A DNA stretch of 59,329 bases, from positions 1 to 59,329 of the forward strand of contig NZ_JAPVOT010000021.1 in assembly GCF_027257845.1 (NCBI RefSeq). The letters run 5' to 3'. Positions 48,349 through 59,205 of this stretch are shown here, one piece after another. The notes under the pieces are model-generated. The model saw nothing but the letters and a program-made list of their open reading frames with translations, was not told the DNA's origin and searched no databases. The translations under genes were made by a program, and so were the position numbers. The first letter of the stretch is position 1, and each line of letters opens with the position of its first letter. This DNA is from Alteromonas sp. BMJM2 (GTDB taxonomy: Bacteria; Pseudomonadota; Gammaproteobacteria; Enterobacterales; Alteromonadaceae).

Positions 48349-48894
48349 AATTATTCCTTGTTGAGTGTGTAGTTACTATGAATCCAACGTTATCAGTAAA
48401 AACCAACATCACCAATAGTTAAACTTAATTAACCTTTAAAATTACGCTAAAGTCTAACGAGCACACTGCATGAAGAGCGCTTTTACTATACCAAAGTAGT
48501 ATGTTGACTGATCTAAAATTGATAGTGCTTTAATTTTTGCTCACCGACTATTTTTGTTCTTTTAAATAAAATCTTTTTTCACTTGGCTGTCACATTCCTC
48601 GTCTACATTGCAATTTCCAATTGTGACCACGTATAAAATAAAATACTTGAGCGAACATTTTCATATTGACCACACTGAGCGTTTTTTTAAAAGTATAGAA
48701 GAAGAAGACTGATGATTTTTCAATCGAAAAAGCTTACACTAAATTTTCACGGATGGTGCATTGGGAATTGGCATAGGTTGTTTATATCAACGTTGATTTA
48801 GCTTTCTCCTGATGCAAAGGCACTAACATCGCTGTAATGCCAAACAACAGCACATTGATGCTTTAGTAAAAATTTTTAAAAAAAGGATTATCAT
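48349..48894. other. 546-bp intergenic region, no gene recognised
   Basis: This AT-rich gap separates mscS (minus) from a small plus-strand gene. Several A/T tracts occur but no gene, terminator or clear sigma-70 or sigma-54 promoter was found. A long leader or an unrecognised small RNA is possible. Confidence 0.4.
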
Positions 48895-49086
48895 ATGTTG
48901 CTCTTATCCTCGTTATTTACCGTAGTTGCTGGAATATTTCTGTATTCTTTACGTAAAGACACTGGGAAGCATACCAAATACGCACGATCGCAAAGCGACC
49001 TCAACGTCGCAAAAAGTGAAACCACTGCGTTGCCGGAAACTCGTTCCTTACACTCAGGCACAACTGACACTGCTCGCGCAGCATAA
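48895..49086 (+). CDS. Small single-pass membrane protein, unknown function
   Basis: The 63-residue product begins with one hydrophobic helix (LLLSSLFTVVAGIFLYSL, 2-19) followed by a basic, Ser/Thr-rich tail with no known domain. AAGGA sits seven bases before the ATG, which supports translation. It lies alone between a 546-bp gap and rsmE. It is not recognised; its reality rests on start signal and composition only. Confidence 0.5.
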   Translation: MLLLSSLFTVVAGIFLYSLRKDTGKHTKYARSQSDLNVAKSETTALPETRSLHSGTTDTARAA

Positions 49087-49259
49087 CTCGGCTATTTACT
49101 GAGTTGCTGTAGAAAAACTAGCGTAGCCCAAAAAACCATAAAAAGACCGTCGAGTCTGACCGATAAACTATTAAGAAACGTCGATTTCGTTGACGTCGGC
49201 GTTGCATGACGCCCCCCTCCCCACGTATTATAAGCAAAAATAACAACTGCTAATCTTTC

Positions 49260-49988
49260 ATGCGTATACCTAGAGTTTATTACCCCGACACTATCGCGTT
49301 AGAACAAGAATTTGAGCTTACCCAAGAGGCAGGGCATCACGTTGCAACGGTGTTACGCCTAAAGCCTAATCGACCAATTGTTTTATTTAACGGCGATGGC
49401 AATGAATATAGTGGAATAATCATCAGTGTTCAGCGGAAAAACGTTATCGTTGAGATTGATGCCTGCTTGTCTGTCTCTCATGAGTCACCTCTGCACCTGC
49501 ATTTAGGTCAAGGCGTTTCAAAGGGTGACAGAATGGATATGGTATTACAAAAGAGTGTGGAATTAGGCGTCAGTGAAATTACCCCAATTATCACTGAGCG
49601 ATGTGCTGTAAAACTAGAACCATCCCGTTGGGAAAAAAAGCTGCAACAATGGCAAAAAATTATCATAGGGGCCTGTGAGCAAAGTGGTCGGAACAGAGTG
49701 CCTGAGCTTAATGAGCCAGTTTCTCTTGTTCAGTGGTTGTCTCAATCTACTTCTAGTTCTCGTATAGTCCTTGCACCGGGTGCGTCACAGCCTCTTGCTA
49801 AGCAACCCTACAATACGCAAGGCTACAGATTACTAGTGGGGCCGGAGGGCGGCCTTTCTGAGACAGAAATTCATCAGGCTAATGAAAATGGATACCTGTC
49901 GGTAAGTCTAGGCCCGCGAATTTTAAGAACAGAAACTGCAGCCCTCACGTCGTTAAGCATACTGCAAGCTCAACATGGCGATTTCTGA
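49260..49988 (+). CDS. rsmE: 16S rRNA m3U1498 methyltransferase RsmE
   Basis: RsmE methylates N3 of U1498 in 16S rRNA. The 242-residue protein has the N-terminal PUA-like part (1-70) and a SPOUT methyltransferase domain with QKSVELGVSEITPIITERC, LLVGPEGGLSETE and LGPRILRTETAA, forming the trefoil-knot SAM site. It is followed by gshB, yqgE and ruvX, an order conserved in gammaproteobacteria. Confidence 0.95.
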   Translation: MRIPRVYYPDTIALEQEFELTQEAGHHVATVLRLKPNRPIVLFNGDGNEYSGIIISVQRKNVIVEIDACLSVSHESPLHLHLGQGVSKGDRMDMVLQKSVELGVSEITPIITERCAVKLEPSRWEKKLQQWQKIIIGACEQSGRNRVPELNEPVSLVQWLSQSTSSSRIVLAPGASQPLAKQPYNTQGYRLLVGPEGGLSETEIHQANENGYLSVSLGPRILRTETAALTSLSILQAQHGDF

Positions 49989-50110
49989 GTAACCTGAATC
50001 CTGTTTACATTGTAGAACATAACGCCGCTGTCTTGAACTGTGGTAGAGCGCCCCAACATAAGGGGGTATAAGGTCATAGTGACTACCGTTAATTTTAAAG
50101 CGAGAACCTA

Positions 50111-51067
50111 ATGCAATATACTGTCGGCGTAATCATGGACCCCATTGAGGCCATCACACCACACAAAGATACCAGCCTCGCAATGATGCTAGAAGCACAG
50201 CGCCGCGGTGCAACTGTAGTGTATTTTGAGCTTAAAGACCTTTACTTAGAAAACGGTAAGCCAATGGGATTGGCGAAAACGGTAACAGTGAAAGATCAGC
50301 CCGCTGATTTCTATGAAATTACTGATACCAATGCAGTTCACCTTGGTGACATTGATGTGTTGCTTATGAGGAAAGACCCGCCATTTGACAGCGAATTTCT
50401 CTATGCCACTCAGATGCTGTCTTTGGCACAAGATGCAGGCGCTCTTGTGGTAAATAACCCTCAGGCGTTGCGAGATTACAACGAAAAGCTGTTTACGTCG
50501 TATTTCCCTGAACATATTCCAGCTACGTTAGTGGCGAATAATCAGGTGCCCATTCGCGAGTTTCACGCTAAGTATCGAGATATTATTTGTAAGCCTCTTG
50601 ACGGCATGGGCGGAGCATCCATCTTTCGTGTGAAGCCTGACGGCAATAATCTTGGGGTCATCATTGAAACGCTAACTCATCTTGGCACGCGCTATATGAT
50701 GGTTCAAGAGTATTTACCGCAGATAAAAGACGGTGACAAACGCGTTCTCATCGTAGACGGCGAAGTTATTCCTTATTGCCTGGCTCGCTTACCTACCAAG
50801 GGAGAAACTCGGGGTAATCTAGCCGCGGGCGGTACCGGTCGCCCACAACCCATATCTGAATCAGACAGAGCATTGGCAGAAGCTATTTCACCAACATTGA
50901 AAGAGAACAACATTCTTTTTGTTGGACTTGATGTGATTGGCAATAAAATAACGGAAATCAACATTACTAGCCCCACCTGCGTGCGTGAAATTGAAAGACA
51001 TTACAATATAAACATCATGGCAAAACTATTTGAGGCTATCGAAAAGCGTTTGGCTCTTAAGGCTTGA
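50111..51067 (+). CDS. gshB: Glutathione synthetase GshB
   Basis: GshB joins gamma-glutamylcysteine and glycine with ATP. The 318-residue ATP-grasp enzyme has MDPIEAITPHKDTSLAMML at the start, RKDPPFD, KPLDGMGGASIF and VGLDVIGNKITEINITSP, all family signatures. It supplies glutathione that the peroxiredoxin-glutaredoxin fusion elsewhere in this window would use. Confidence 0.97.
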   Translation: MQYTVGVIMDPIEAITPHKDTSLAMMLEAQRRGATVVYFELKDLYLENGKPMGLAKTVTVKDQPADFYEITDTNAVHLGDIDVLLMRKDPPFDSEFLYATQMLSLAQDAGALVVNNPQALRDYNEKLFTSYFPEHIPATLVANNQVPIREFHAKYRDIICKPLDGMGGASIFRVKPDGNNLGVIIETLTHLGTRYMMVQEYLPQIKDGDKRVLIVDGEVIPYCLARLPTKGETRGNLAAGGTGRPQPISESDRALAEAISPTLKENNILFVGLDVIGNKITEINITSPTCVREIERHYNINIMAKLFEAIEKRLALKA

Positions 51068-51163
51068 TGGCTTGGAATGAATGCCCTGAGCTTGATGAAG
51101 CTCGGGTTTGATGAAAAATCGACGCAATGAATTTTGAGGGCGATACACTAAAGTGAAAAAAAT

Positions 51164-51730
51164 ATGACAGAGTTAACGAGTTTAAAAAATCACTTTTTGG
51201 TAGCAATGCCAAGCTTAGAGGATCCCTATTTTTCTCGCTCTTTGATTTATGTTTGCGAGCATGATTCAGAAGGCGCCATGGGAATTGTGGTGAACCAGCC
51301 TTCTACAATGAATGTGAAGCAACTTCTAGAACAAACCGATAAAGAACTCACGGTGTCAGACGATAAAGCCGAAGAAATCGTACTCGCAGGCGGCCCAGTA
51401 AGTCAGGAACGAGGATTTGTATTGCACTCGACGCAACAAGGCTGGGCCTCGAGTTTAGCCCTAGCACCAGGGGTAATGGTAACAACGTCAAAAGACATTT
51501 TAACCGCTATCGGTAACGATGAAGGCCCTGATGATGCCATTATCGCTCTGGGGTTTGCAGGTTGGTCTAAAGGGCAGTTAGAGCAGGAAATGCAAGACAA
51601 CGCATGGCTAACTATAGAGGCTGACGAGGAGATATTATTTCACACACCCATCCATAAGAAATGGCAAGCAACCGTGAATAAGCTTGGGGTAGATGTGTGG
51701 CAGTTAGCACCAGGCTCTGGTCATGCCTAA
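51164..51730 (+). CDS. yqgE: YqgE/AlgH-family protein
   Basis: This 188-residue cytoplasmic protein belongs to DUF179. Landmarks are [20 protein letters not shown] near the N-terminus, [10 protein letters not shown] and [16 protein letters not shown]. The function is uncertain; in Pseudomonas AlgH has been linked to alginate regulation. It overlaps ruvX by eight bases. Confidence 0.92.
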   Translation: MTELTSLKNHFLVAMPSLEDPYFSRSLIYVCEHDSEGAMGIVVNQPSTMNVKQLLEQTDKELTVSDDKAEEIVLAGGPVSQERGFVLHSTQQGWASSLALAPGVMVTTSKDILTAIGNDEGPDDAIIALGFAGWSKGQLEQEMQDNAWLTIEADEEILFHTPIHKKWQATVNKLGVDVWQLAPGSGHA

Positions 51731-52166
51731 AGTGGGAAATCAAATTGGAAACAGAACAATACTGTCCTTCGATTTTGGTACTAAAAGTATCGGCGTTGCC
51801 GTAGGCCAAGAAATAACAGGTACCGCATCGCCTCTGCCCGCCTTAAAGGCCAGAGACGGTATTCCCGATTGGGACCTTATTGAAACCTTATATAAAGATT
51901 GGCTTCCTGATGTGGTTGTTGTTGGGCTACCGCTCAATATGGATGGTACTGAACAGCAGATGACCCATCGGGCTCGTAAATTTGCTAACCGCTTGCACAA
52001 TCGCTTTAAAATTAAAGTTGAAGTGTGCGACGAACGACTCACCACTACCGACGCCAAAGCCATGTTATTCGAACTAGGTGGGTATAAAAAACTGACAAAA
52101 GACAAAGTAGATAGCGTGTCTGCGTGCGTTATCTTCACCAGTTGGATAGAAAGCGCTTACGAATAA
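51723..52166 (+). CDS. ruvX: RuvX/YqgF RNase H-fold nuclease
   Basis: RuvX (YqgF) is an RNase H-fold nuclease needed for 5' processing of pre-16S rRNA. The 147-residue protein shows the catalytic Asp in [25 protein letters not shown] and [13 protein letters not shown]. The ATG overlaps the yqgE stop by eight bases, indicating coupling. Confidence 0.95.
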   Translation: MPKVGNQIGNRTILSFDFGTKSIGVAVGQEITGTASPLPALKARDGIPDWDLIETLYKDWLPDVVVVGLPLNMDGTEQQMTHRARKFANRLHNRFKIKVEVCDERLTTTDAKAMLFELGGYKKLTKDKVDSVSACVIFTSWIESAYE

Positions 52167-52193
52167 CCTAATCATTTCTAGAGACTAGGGCAC

Positions 52194-52277
52194 TAGTTGC
52201 TAGTTGCTAGTTGCTAAGAGTCAGCCATTAAATCGTAGCGTCTAACACAGTAACGCCTAACATAGTCACGCCTAACC
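52194..52277. repeat. Short tandem repeats between ruvX and the DUF2007 gene
   Basis: Three TAGTTGC heptamers run from 52194 to 52214, and two imperfect 15-bp units (52240-52269) with a partial third follow. They lie in the convergent gap; no coding frame is touched. Confidence 0.7.
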
Positions 52278-52293
52278 AACTTCTATAGAAAAT

Positions 52294-52629
52294 CTAGTGC
52301 TGTAAATTTTCGCCACATTGCCAACAGACTTCAAACGCACCGCCATTTTCTTCACCGCAACCTTTGCAAACCCATTCCTGCCCTTCAGTACCTTCGCCAG
52401 CCTGGCTAGAAATAAAATTAGCTTTGATTCCGTCTACCACTTTTGAAGCACGATTAAACCACGTATCGTCGACCAACCATAGCTCTTGCTGCGCTTCTTG
52501 CCATGGCAACTCCCCAAGAGCGCCGCTAGCAAATTCATTCTTTACCATGTAAGGAATACTAAGCGCATCGAGCTCGCTGCGCACCGCTTGAAGTTCAAAC
52601 GCATCTTCAGAGGAAAACAGTTTTTTCAA
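52294..52629 (-). CDS. DUF2007 protein with C-terminal zinc ribbon
   Basis: The N-terminal 75 residues match DUF2007 (FSSEDAFELQAVRSELDALSIPYMVKN), often called a putative signal-transducing domain. The last 25 residues form a zinc ribbon (CKGC...CWQC). The TTG at 52629 is chosen because GGGAG lies seven bases upstream; an upstream GTG at 52653 would overlap the end of the spacer to pilU. It is 33 bp after pilU on the same strand, so it is probably co-transcribed with pilT-pilU. Confidence 0.75.
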   Translation of the reverse strand: MKKLFSSEDAFELQAVRSELDALSIPYMVKNEFASGALGELPWQEAQQELWLVDDTWFNRASKVVDGIKANFISSQAGEGTEGQEWVCKGCGEENGGAFEVCWQCGENLQH

Positions 52630-52662
52630 GCAGTGACTCCCGCCGCGCACCACATCAAGATG

Positions 52663-53775
52663 TTATTCATCCATATCGAAGGAAACATTCGATAACGTTC
52701 CCAAACTTGAGTTGTCACTCGCATCAAGCTTAATCATTAAGCGAAGATCGTTTGGCGAATCAGCATGGTGTAATGCTTGATCCATCTCTATACGCCCTTG
52801 TTTATACAGGTCGTAAAGTGCCATATCGAAGCTTTGCATGCCCTGCTCTTTGCCTTTTTTCATTGCTTCTTTCAGACTGCCAATCTCATTTCTTTGAATT
52901 AAGTCGCTTACAAATGGTGTATTCAGCAGCACTTCTATAGCCGCAACCCGACCTTTCCCATCTGGTGTAGGCACCAATTGCTGAGCAACGATAGCGCGAA
53001 TATTAAGGCTCAAATCGAAACGCAGCTTGTCGTGCATGTCTTTAGGGGCAAGGTGCATTATTCGCTCAATAGCTTGGTTAGCATTATTCGCGTGCAACGT
53101 GGCTACGCATAAGTGCCCCGTATCAGCAAATGACATCGCATATTCCATTGTCTCCATGGAGCGAATTTCACCAATGAGGATAACATCTGGTGCTTGGCGC
53201 AGAGAACTTTTCAGCGCATCATCGAAAGACTGAGTATCAATGCCTACTTCACGCTGTGTAATAACGCAGTTTTTATGCTCGTGAACAAATTCGATAGGAT
53301 CTTCAATGGTGAGAATATGACCATGGGAGTTTTCATTTCTGTGGCCAATTAATGCGGCTAATGATGTTGATTTACCAGTACCTGTTCCGCCAACAAACAG
53401 CACGAGTCCACGCTTTGCCATAATGATTTCTTTCAAGACTCTTGGCAGCCCTAGATCATCAGCTTTCGGAATTTGCGTAACGATGCGCCTGATAACCATG
53501 CCTGCTTGGTCCCGCTGCCAAAAAGCAGAACAACGAAAACGCCCTATTCCTTCTCTAACAATAGCAAAGTTACATTCTTTAGACGTATGAAATTCGTGTT
53601 GCTGCTTTTCTGTCATGGCTTCATGAACCAATGACAACGCCGACTCTTCAGAGGTTATTGAATCGGTAATGGGCGTAAGTTTGCCATTAATTTTTGCACT
53701 AATTGGAAAATTGGCTGTAACGAATAAATCGGAGGCATTGCCGTCGATCATTTTTTGTAAAAGCGAATCTAGCAT
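52663..53775 (-). CDS. pilU: Type IV pilus retraction ATPase PilU
   Basis: PilU is the accessory retraction motor acting with PilT at the pilus base. The 370-residue hexameric ATPase has Walker A GGTGTGKS, the Asp box LTIEDPIEFVHEHK, Walker B-like DVILIGEIRSMET and the His box TLHANNANQ. It lies 61 bp after pilT. Confidence 0.96.
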   Translation of the reverse strand: MLDSLLQKMIDGNASDLFVTANFPISAKINGKLTPITDSITSEESALSLVHEAMTEKQQHEFHTSKECNFAIVREGIGRFRCSAFWQRDQAGMVIRRIVTQIPKADDLGLPRVLKEIIMAKRGLVLFVGGTGTGKSTSLAALIGHRNENSHGHILTIEDPIEFVHEHKNCVITQREVGIDTQSFDDALKSSLRQAPDVILIGEIRSMETMEYAMSFADTGHLCVATLHANNANQAIERIMHLAPKDMHDKLRFDLSLNIRAIVAQQLVPTPDGKGRVAAIEVLLNTPFVSDLIQRNEIGSLKEAMKKGKEQGMQSFDMALYDLYKQGRIEMDQALHHADSPNDLRLMIKLDASDNSSLGTLSNVSFDMDE

Positions 53776-53836
53776 TATGGTTCCTGGATATTAAACCTGA
53801 TAAGTTGGCCCTGAACACGAATGTTCAGTAAACCGT

Positions 53837-54880
53837 CTAGAAGTTATTCATAGACTGTTTATCAACAGACTTGGACGCAGCGTCTTGCTTAGTTATTGTT
53901 CCCATTGCAACTAAGCGCTGTAAGCACTGATCCATCGTTTGCATACCATGGGCCTGACCAGTCTGAATAACCGAGTACATTTGTGGTACTTTGTCTTCTC
54001 GGATAAGATTTCTTATGGCCGGAATACCTACCATGATTTCATGAGCAGCAACACGGCCGCCTTCTATTTTTTTCAAAAGAGTTTGCGATATTACCGCTCG
54101 TAAAGATTCGGACAACATGGAACGCACCATGGATTTTTCCTCTGCCGGGAACACGTCAATGATACGGTCGATGGTTTTAGGTGCAGAGTTGGTGTGCAAT
54201 GTACCAAATACTAAGTGACCCGTTTCTGCTGCTGAAATAGCGAGGCGTATAGTTTCTAAATCACGTAACTCACCCACTAGAATAACATCGGGATCTTCAC
54301 GCAACGCAGAGCGCAGGGCATTATTGAACGAGTGTGTGTCTCTATGCACTTCACGCTGGTTAATCAGGCTGAGCTTATTTTCGTGCACAAATTCTATAGG
54401 ATCTTCAATAGTAAGAATATGCTCTCGTTTATGGGTGTTGATGTGGTCCACCATTGCGGCCAATGTTGTACTTTTACCAGAGCCTGTTGCGCCAGTTACC
54501 AATACTATTCCAGTTGGCTGGTTGATGATTTCTTTAAAAATCTCTGGTGCACCTAAATCGTCAAGGGTAAGCACTTCGCTTGGTATGGTTCGAAGTACCG
54601 CCGCGGCGCCTCTATTTTGCACAAAGGCGTTTACACGAAATCGCGATAGCCCTTTTACTTCAAAAGAAAAATCGGTTTCTAAGTTTTCCTCGTATTCCTT
54701 TCGCTGCATGTCGTTCATAATCTCATAAACGAGACTATGAACCTGCTTGTGATCCAAGGCTGGAACATTGAGTTTACGCATTTCGCCATCTACGCGAATA
54801 AGCGGCGGTAGTCCTGCTGATAAATGTAAGTCTGAGGCGTTATTCTTAACACTAAACGCTAAAAGTTCGGTAATATCCAC
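53837..54880 (-). CDS. pilT: Type IV pilus retraction ATPase PilT
   Basis: PilT powers pilus retraction for twitching and DNA uptake. The GTG at 54880 is chosen: GGAG is eight bases upstream and the product then begins MDITELLAFSVKNNASDLHL, as in known PilT. It has Walker A GATGSGKS, IEDPIEFVHENK, DVILVGELRDLETI and LHTNSAPKTIDRI. Length is 347 residues. It is divergent from yggS, with only 27 bp between, so their promoters overlap coding sequence. Confidence 0.97.
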   Translation of the reverse strand: MDITELLAFSVKNNASDLHLSAGLPPLIRVDGEMRKLNVPALDHKQVHSLVYEIMNDMQRKEYEENLETDFSFEVKGLSRFRVNAFVQNRGAAAVLRTIPSEVLTLDDLGAPEIFKEIINQPTGIVLVTGATGSGKSTTLAAMVDHINTHKREHILTIEDPIEFVHENKLSLINQREVHRDTHSFNNALRSALREDPDVILVGELRDLETIRLAISAAETGHLVFGTLHTNSAPKTIDRIIDVFPAEEKSMVRSMLSESLRAVISQTLLKKIEGGRVAAHEIMVGIPAIRNLIREDKVPQMYSVIQTGQAHGMQTMDQCLQRLVAMGTITKQDAASKSVDKQSMNNF

Positions 54881-54907
54881 AACCACTTCTCCATAACAAG
54901 GTGAATA

Positions 54908-55594
54908 ATGCAAACAATAGCAGAAAGAATAAATTCCGCACTAGAGGGAATTACACAAGCCGCTACTTCAGTACATCGTCCACCAAATTCAGTCAAATTG
55001 CTAGCAGTAAGCAAAACTAAACCCGTATCGGATATTGTTGAAGCGTATGAAGCAGGACAACGAATGTTTGCGGAGAACTATGTTCAGGAAGGTATTGAAA
55101 AAGTTCAGGAACTTGAACACCTCACTGATATAGAATGGCACATGATAGGCCCGATTCAATCGAATAAAACCAAGGTCGTAGCCGAGCACTTCCACTGGGT
55201 ACAGTCGGTAGACAGAGAAAAGATTGCGCGAAGATTAAATGATCAACGCCCCGATAACTTACCTGCTCTAAATGTATGTATTCAACTCAATATCGATGAT
55301 GAAGACAGTAAATCTGGTGTTAAACCTAACGAACTTGACGACTTAATTCAGTTTATTGAATCACAAGAAAAGTTATGTCTTCGCGGGATCATGGCCATTC
55401 CAAAAGCTAACCCAAGCGAAGAAGAGCAACACCATACCCTCGGTAAACTGAAAGAATTATATGACCATTACCACAAATCCCTGACCAATTTTGATACCCT
55501 ATCCGTAGGAATGAGTAGTGACATGAACGCCGCAATTAAAAATGGCTCTACCATGGTGCGTATAGGCACTGCTATTTTTGGTAAGCGTGGATGA
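54908..55594 (+). CDS. yggS: PLP homeostasis protein YggS
   Basis: YggS binds pyridoxal phosphate on a TIM barrel and buffers PLP without known enzyme activity. The PLP lysine lies in LLAVSKTKP (about residues 31-39). FAENYVQEG, WHMIGPIQSNK and LSVGMSSDMNAAI are further landmarks. It is divergent from pilT, the usual arrangement, with proC and yggT downstream. Confidence 0.95.
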   Translation: MQTIAERINSALEGITQAATSVHRPPNSVKLLAVSKTKPVSDIVEAYEAGQRMFAENYVQEGIEKVQELEHLTDIEWHMIGPIQSNKTKVVAEHFHWVQSVDREKIARRLNDQRPDNLPALNVCIQLNIDDEDSKSGVKPNELDDLIQFIESQEKLCLRGIMAIPKANPSEEEQHHTLGKLKELYDHYHKSLTNFDTLSVGMSSDMNAAIKNGSTMVRIGTAIFGKRG

Positions 55595-55606
55595 GTCGTG
55601 TCCTAA

Positions 55607-55669
55607 GCGTTAGCGTTTTAAAATTGGGCGTTAGCGGTTTGACATCGCGCGTCAGCGTTTATAAATAAA
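55607..55669. repeat. Three direct repeats with 21-bp period upstream of proC
   Basis: GCGTTAGCG, GCGTTAGCG and GCGTCAGCG start at 55607, 55628 and 55649, exactly 21 bp apart (two helical turns), with similar T-rich flanks. A fourth GCGTTAGC lies at 55689. TTGACA (55639-55644) and TATAAA (55660-55665) with a 15-bp spacer fall within them and could be a weak proC promoter. Confidence 0.6.
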
Positions 55670-55823
55670 AAGTCCCGTTTACATTAAGGCGTTAGCTTTC
55701 TACAACAATGTATGTATCAAAGAGCAACATGACGACTTATTACGCAATACGCAATAGTGAGTTCAATCACTTATAGTTATGCGTACTGGATCACGAATTA
55801 CATAGACAACGAATAGGATTTAC

Positions 55824-56645
55824 ATGCAACAGAAAAAATTGGCATTTATTGGCGCAGGCAACATGAGCCGCAGCATCATTAGTGGGTTAATTCAGTCTGG
55901 CTATGCAAAAGAAAATATACTTGCAGCAAACCCGTCCACACCGAAATTAGACAAGCTGAAAGAAGAATTTGGCATACAGACCACACAATCGAACGATGAA
56001 GCCTGCCAGTTTGCCGATGCCATTGTACTTGCAGTAAAACCACAGATTATGGGCGACATGTGCGCCGACTTACAGAAAAACAATGACCTTGCGGGTAAGC
56101 TCTTTTTGAGCATAGCAGCAGGCCTTCCGGTGTCTCGCTTACAAGAAATGTTAGGTGGTGACTACCCCGTTGTTCGTATTATGCCGAATACGCCAAGTTT
56201 ATTGGGTAAAGGCATGTCGGGTATGTATGCCGATGACACAGTGACGCAAGAAGACAGAACCTATGTAGACGATGTAATGAACAGCGTAGGTGAAACTGTT
56301 TGGGTTAATGAAGAAGATGGTATCAACGGTGTCATTGCCGCTGCCGGCAGTAGTCCTGCGTACTTTTTCTTATTCCTTCAGAACATGCAAGAAGAAGCCA
56401 TGAATATGGGGTTTGATAAAGACCAGTCTCGGCTTATGGTACAGCAAGCTATGCTTGGTGCAGCCGAAATGGTGTGCAATAACCCAGACCTTGAATTAAG
56501 TGAGCTTCGTGCCCAAGTTACCTCTAAAGGCGGTACTACCGCACAGGCGGTAAATACGTTCATTGACGAAGGCTTAAAAGATATTGTCAGCAAGTCTATG
56601 CGCGCTGCCGTCGCTCGAGCCGAAGAAATGGCAAAACAGCTTTAA
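55824..56645 (+). CDS. proC: Pyrroline-5-carboxylate reductase ProC
   Basis: ProC reduces pyrroline-5-carboxylate to proline with NAD(P)H. The 273-residue protein has the Rossmann motif FIGAGNMSRSIISGL, VKPQIM, RIMPNTPSLLGKGM and the signature SSPAYFFLFLQNMQ...VTSKGGTTAQAV. AGGA precedes the ATG. It lies between yggS and yggT, the conserved order. Confidence 0.96.
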   Translation: MQQKKLAFIGAGNMSRSIISGLIQSGYAKENILAANPSTPKLDKLKEEFGIQTTQSNDEACQFADAIVLAVKPQIMGDMCADLQKNNDLAGKLFLSIAAGLPVSRLQEMLGGDYPVVRIMPNTPSLLGKGMSGMYADDTVTQEDRTYVDDVMNSVGETVWVNEEDGINGVIAAAGSSPAYFFLFLQNMQEEAMNMGFDKDQSRLMVQQAMLGAAEMVCNNPDLELSELRAQVTSKGGTTAQAVNTFIDEGLKDIVSKSMRAAVARAEEMAKQL

Positions 56646-56666
56646 CGTTTTTAGGAAAAACAGTAG

Positions 56667-57206
56667 ATGAACGCAACGGTATTTTTAGTCGATACATTAT
56701 TTAACCTTTACCTGATGATTGTCATCTTGAGGTTGTGGCTGCAGTTGGTACAGGCAGATTTTTACAATCCCATGAGCCAATTTATCGTTAAGGCCACACA
56801 TCCGATTGTAGGACCGTTGCGACGCATTATCCCGTCCATAGGTCGATTCGATACGGCCACCTTTGTGTTAGCGCTTGCCGTGTGTGCGCTTAAAATCATT
56901 ACCTTAATATTGATAACCGGCGGCAATCTAAACCCTATCGGGATTGCCATTATGTCAGTCATGGGCGTGATAAAAGAAACCTTGTCGCTTATGTTCTGGG
57001 TGCTGCTACTGCGGGCAATACTAAGCTGGGTATCCCAAGGTCAGTCTCCTGTAGACTATGTGCTTCATCAGCTTACCGAACCTTTTTTAGCGCCTATTCG
57101 CAGAATTATCCCTCCCTTAGGCGGCCTTGATTTGTCCGTGCTCATCGCCATTATTGCATTACAGTTTTTACAGCTGCTGATCCAAGACGCGCTCAGAGTG
57201 CTATGA
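56667..57206 (+). CDS. yggT: YggT-family membrane protein
   Basis: The 179-residue inner-membrane protein has two YggT units, each with a pair of hydrophobic helices around the motif P(I/L)RRIIP (residues 50-57 and about 141-148). The family is linked to osmotic tolerance and cell shape, but function is unclear. It starts 21 bp after proC. Confidence 0.92.
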   Translation: MNATVFLVDTLFNLYLMIVILRLWLQLVQADFYNPMSQFIVKATHPIVGPLRRIIPSIGRFDTATFVLALAVCALKIITLILITGGNLNPIGIAIMSVMGVIKETLSLMFWVLLLRAILSWVSQGQSPVDYVLHQLTEPFLAPIRRIIPPLGGLDLSVLIAIIALQFLQLLIQDALRVL

Positions 57207-57335
57207 GTTTATAAATGATGAATGGGCAATCCTCTCTCTTTGTAGGCGAAGATTTACGTAGGTGAGGATTAACGCTAACGCCGTCCACCAAATCGAAAGA
57301 AAACGGTGCCAATAATGTCAATGCGAGGAACAGCG

Positions 57336-57773
57336 GTGAATATAGTTAAAAAAGTGTCATCAGTGTTTATAGGTGCACTACTCATGTGCCTAAGCGTACA
57401 GGCTCATGCGGAGCAAAAAGAAACGCTTGGTGAATGGGATGTGCACTACATGGTAGTGAATACGCCGTTTTTAACACCTGAGGTGGCAGCTAGCTACGGT
57501 ATCGTTCGCAGTAAATACAATGCGCTAGTGAATATTTCAGTGTTAGATAAGGATTCTGGCGAAGCTCAGCGAGTATCAGTGACTGGCAACGCAACGAACT
57601 TGCTTGGTAGTAAAAAGCAGCTGACCTTTAAAAAGGTGGAAGACGGTGATGCTATTTATTATTTGGCAGTATTACCATTTCGCGACCAAGAGACGTATCG
57701 CTTTGAAGTCACCGCTCAGAGAGCCGCTGAAAAGCAAACCCTTAAGTTTAAACAAAAAATGTACGTGGACTAA
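57336..57773 (+). CDS. Exported DUF4426 protein
   Basis: The predicted product has a signal peptide (VFIGALLMCLSVQAHA) and a small beta-rich periplasmic domain with WDVHYMVVNTPFLTPEVA, typical of DUF4426, a family often encoded after yggT in gammaproteobacteria. Function unknown. The GTG at 57336 follows GAGG by seven bases; upstream ATGs (57315, 57321) lack a site. Length is 145 residues. Confidence 0.8.
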   Translation: MNIVKKVSSVFIGALLMCLSVQAHAEQKETLGEWDVHYMVVNTPFLTPEVAASYGIVRSKYNALVNISVLDKDSGEAQRVSVTGNATNLLGSKKQLTFKKVEDGDAIYYLAVLPFRDQETYRFEVTAQRAAEKQTLKFKQKMYVD

Positions 57774-57802
57774 GGCGCTCTGCCCTTGTTGACTACTTTT
57801 TA

Positions 57803-57830
57803 AAAACGAGGTCTTTGACCTCGTTTTTTT
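57803..57830 (+). terminator. Rho-independent terminator after the DUF4426 gene
   Basis: AAAACGAGGTC and GACCTCGTTTT pair around TTT, then TTT follows. It closes the yggS-proC-yggT unit. The following 209 bp to the palindrome hold nothing else recognised. Confidence 0.93.
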
Positions 57831-58039
57831 ATGTCCGCTATATTTTAATAAACTCTCTTTACGATACGCTGTTCCTAGTAAATAATCAGAACAGCGTTTT
57901 CTTATGTATTCACATATTATTATGTTGTACTAGGCACAAGAGAGGCTTGTTAGGTGCGGCTTGTAAACTGCGACTTATATGTTAGAACGCTTGCTTTGCG
58001 ACCTGTGCAGTTTAGATTATCTACCTCAACACGTTTTGC

Positions 58040-59202
<1,163 letters not shown>

Positions 59203-59205
<3 letters not shown>

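Noticed and set aside
48700..48800. Possible sigma-54 promoter (TTGGCATAGGTTGTTT) before the small membrane protein
   Set aside because: The GG and GC elements are not 10 bp apart and the GC is missing.
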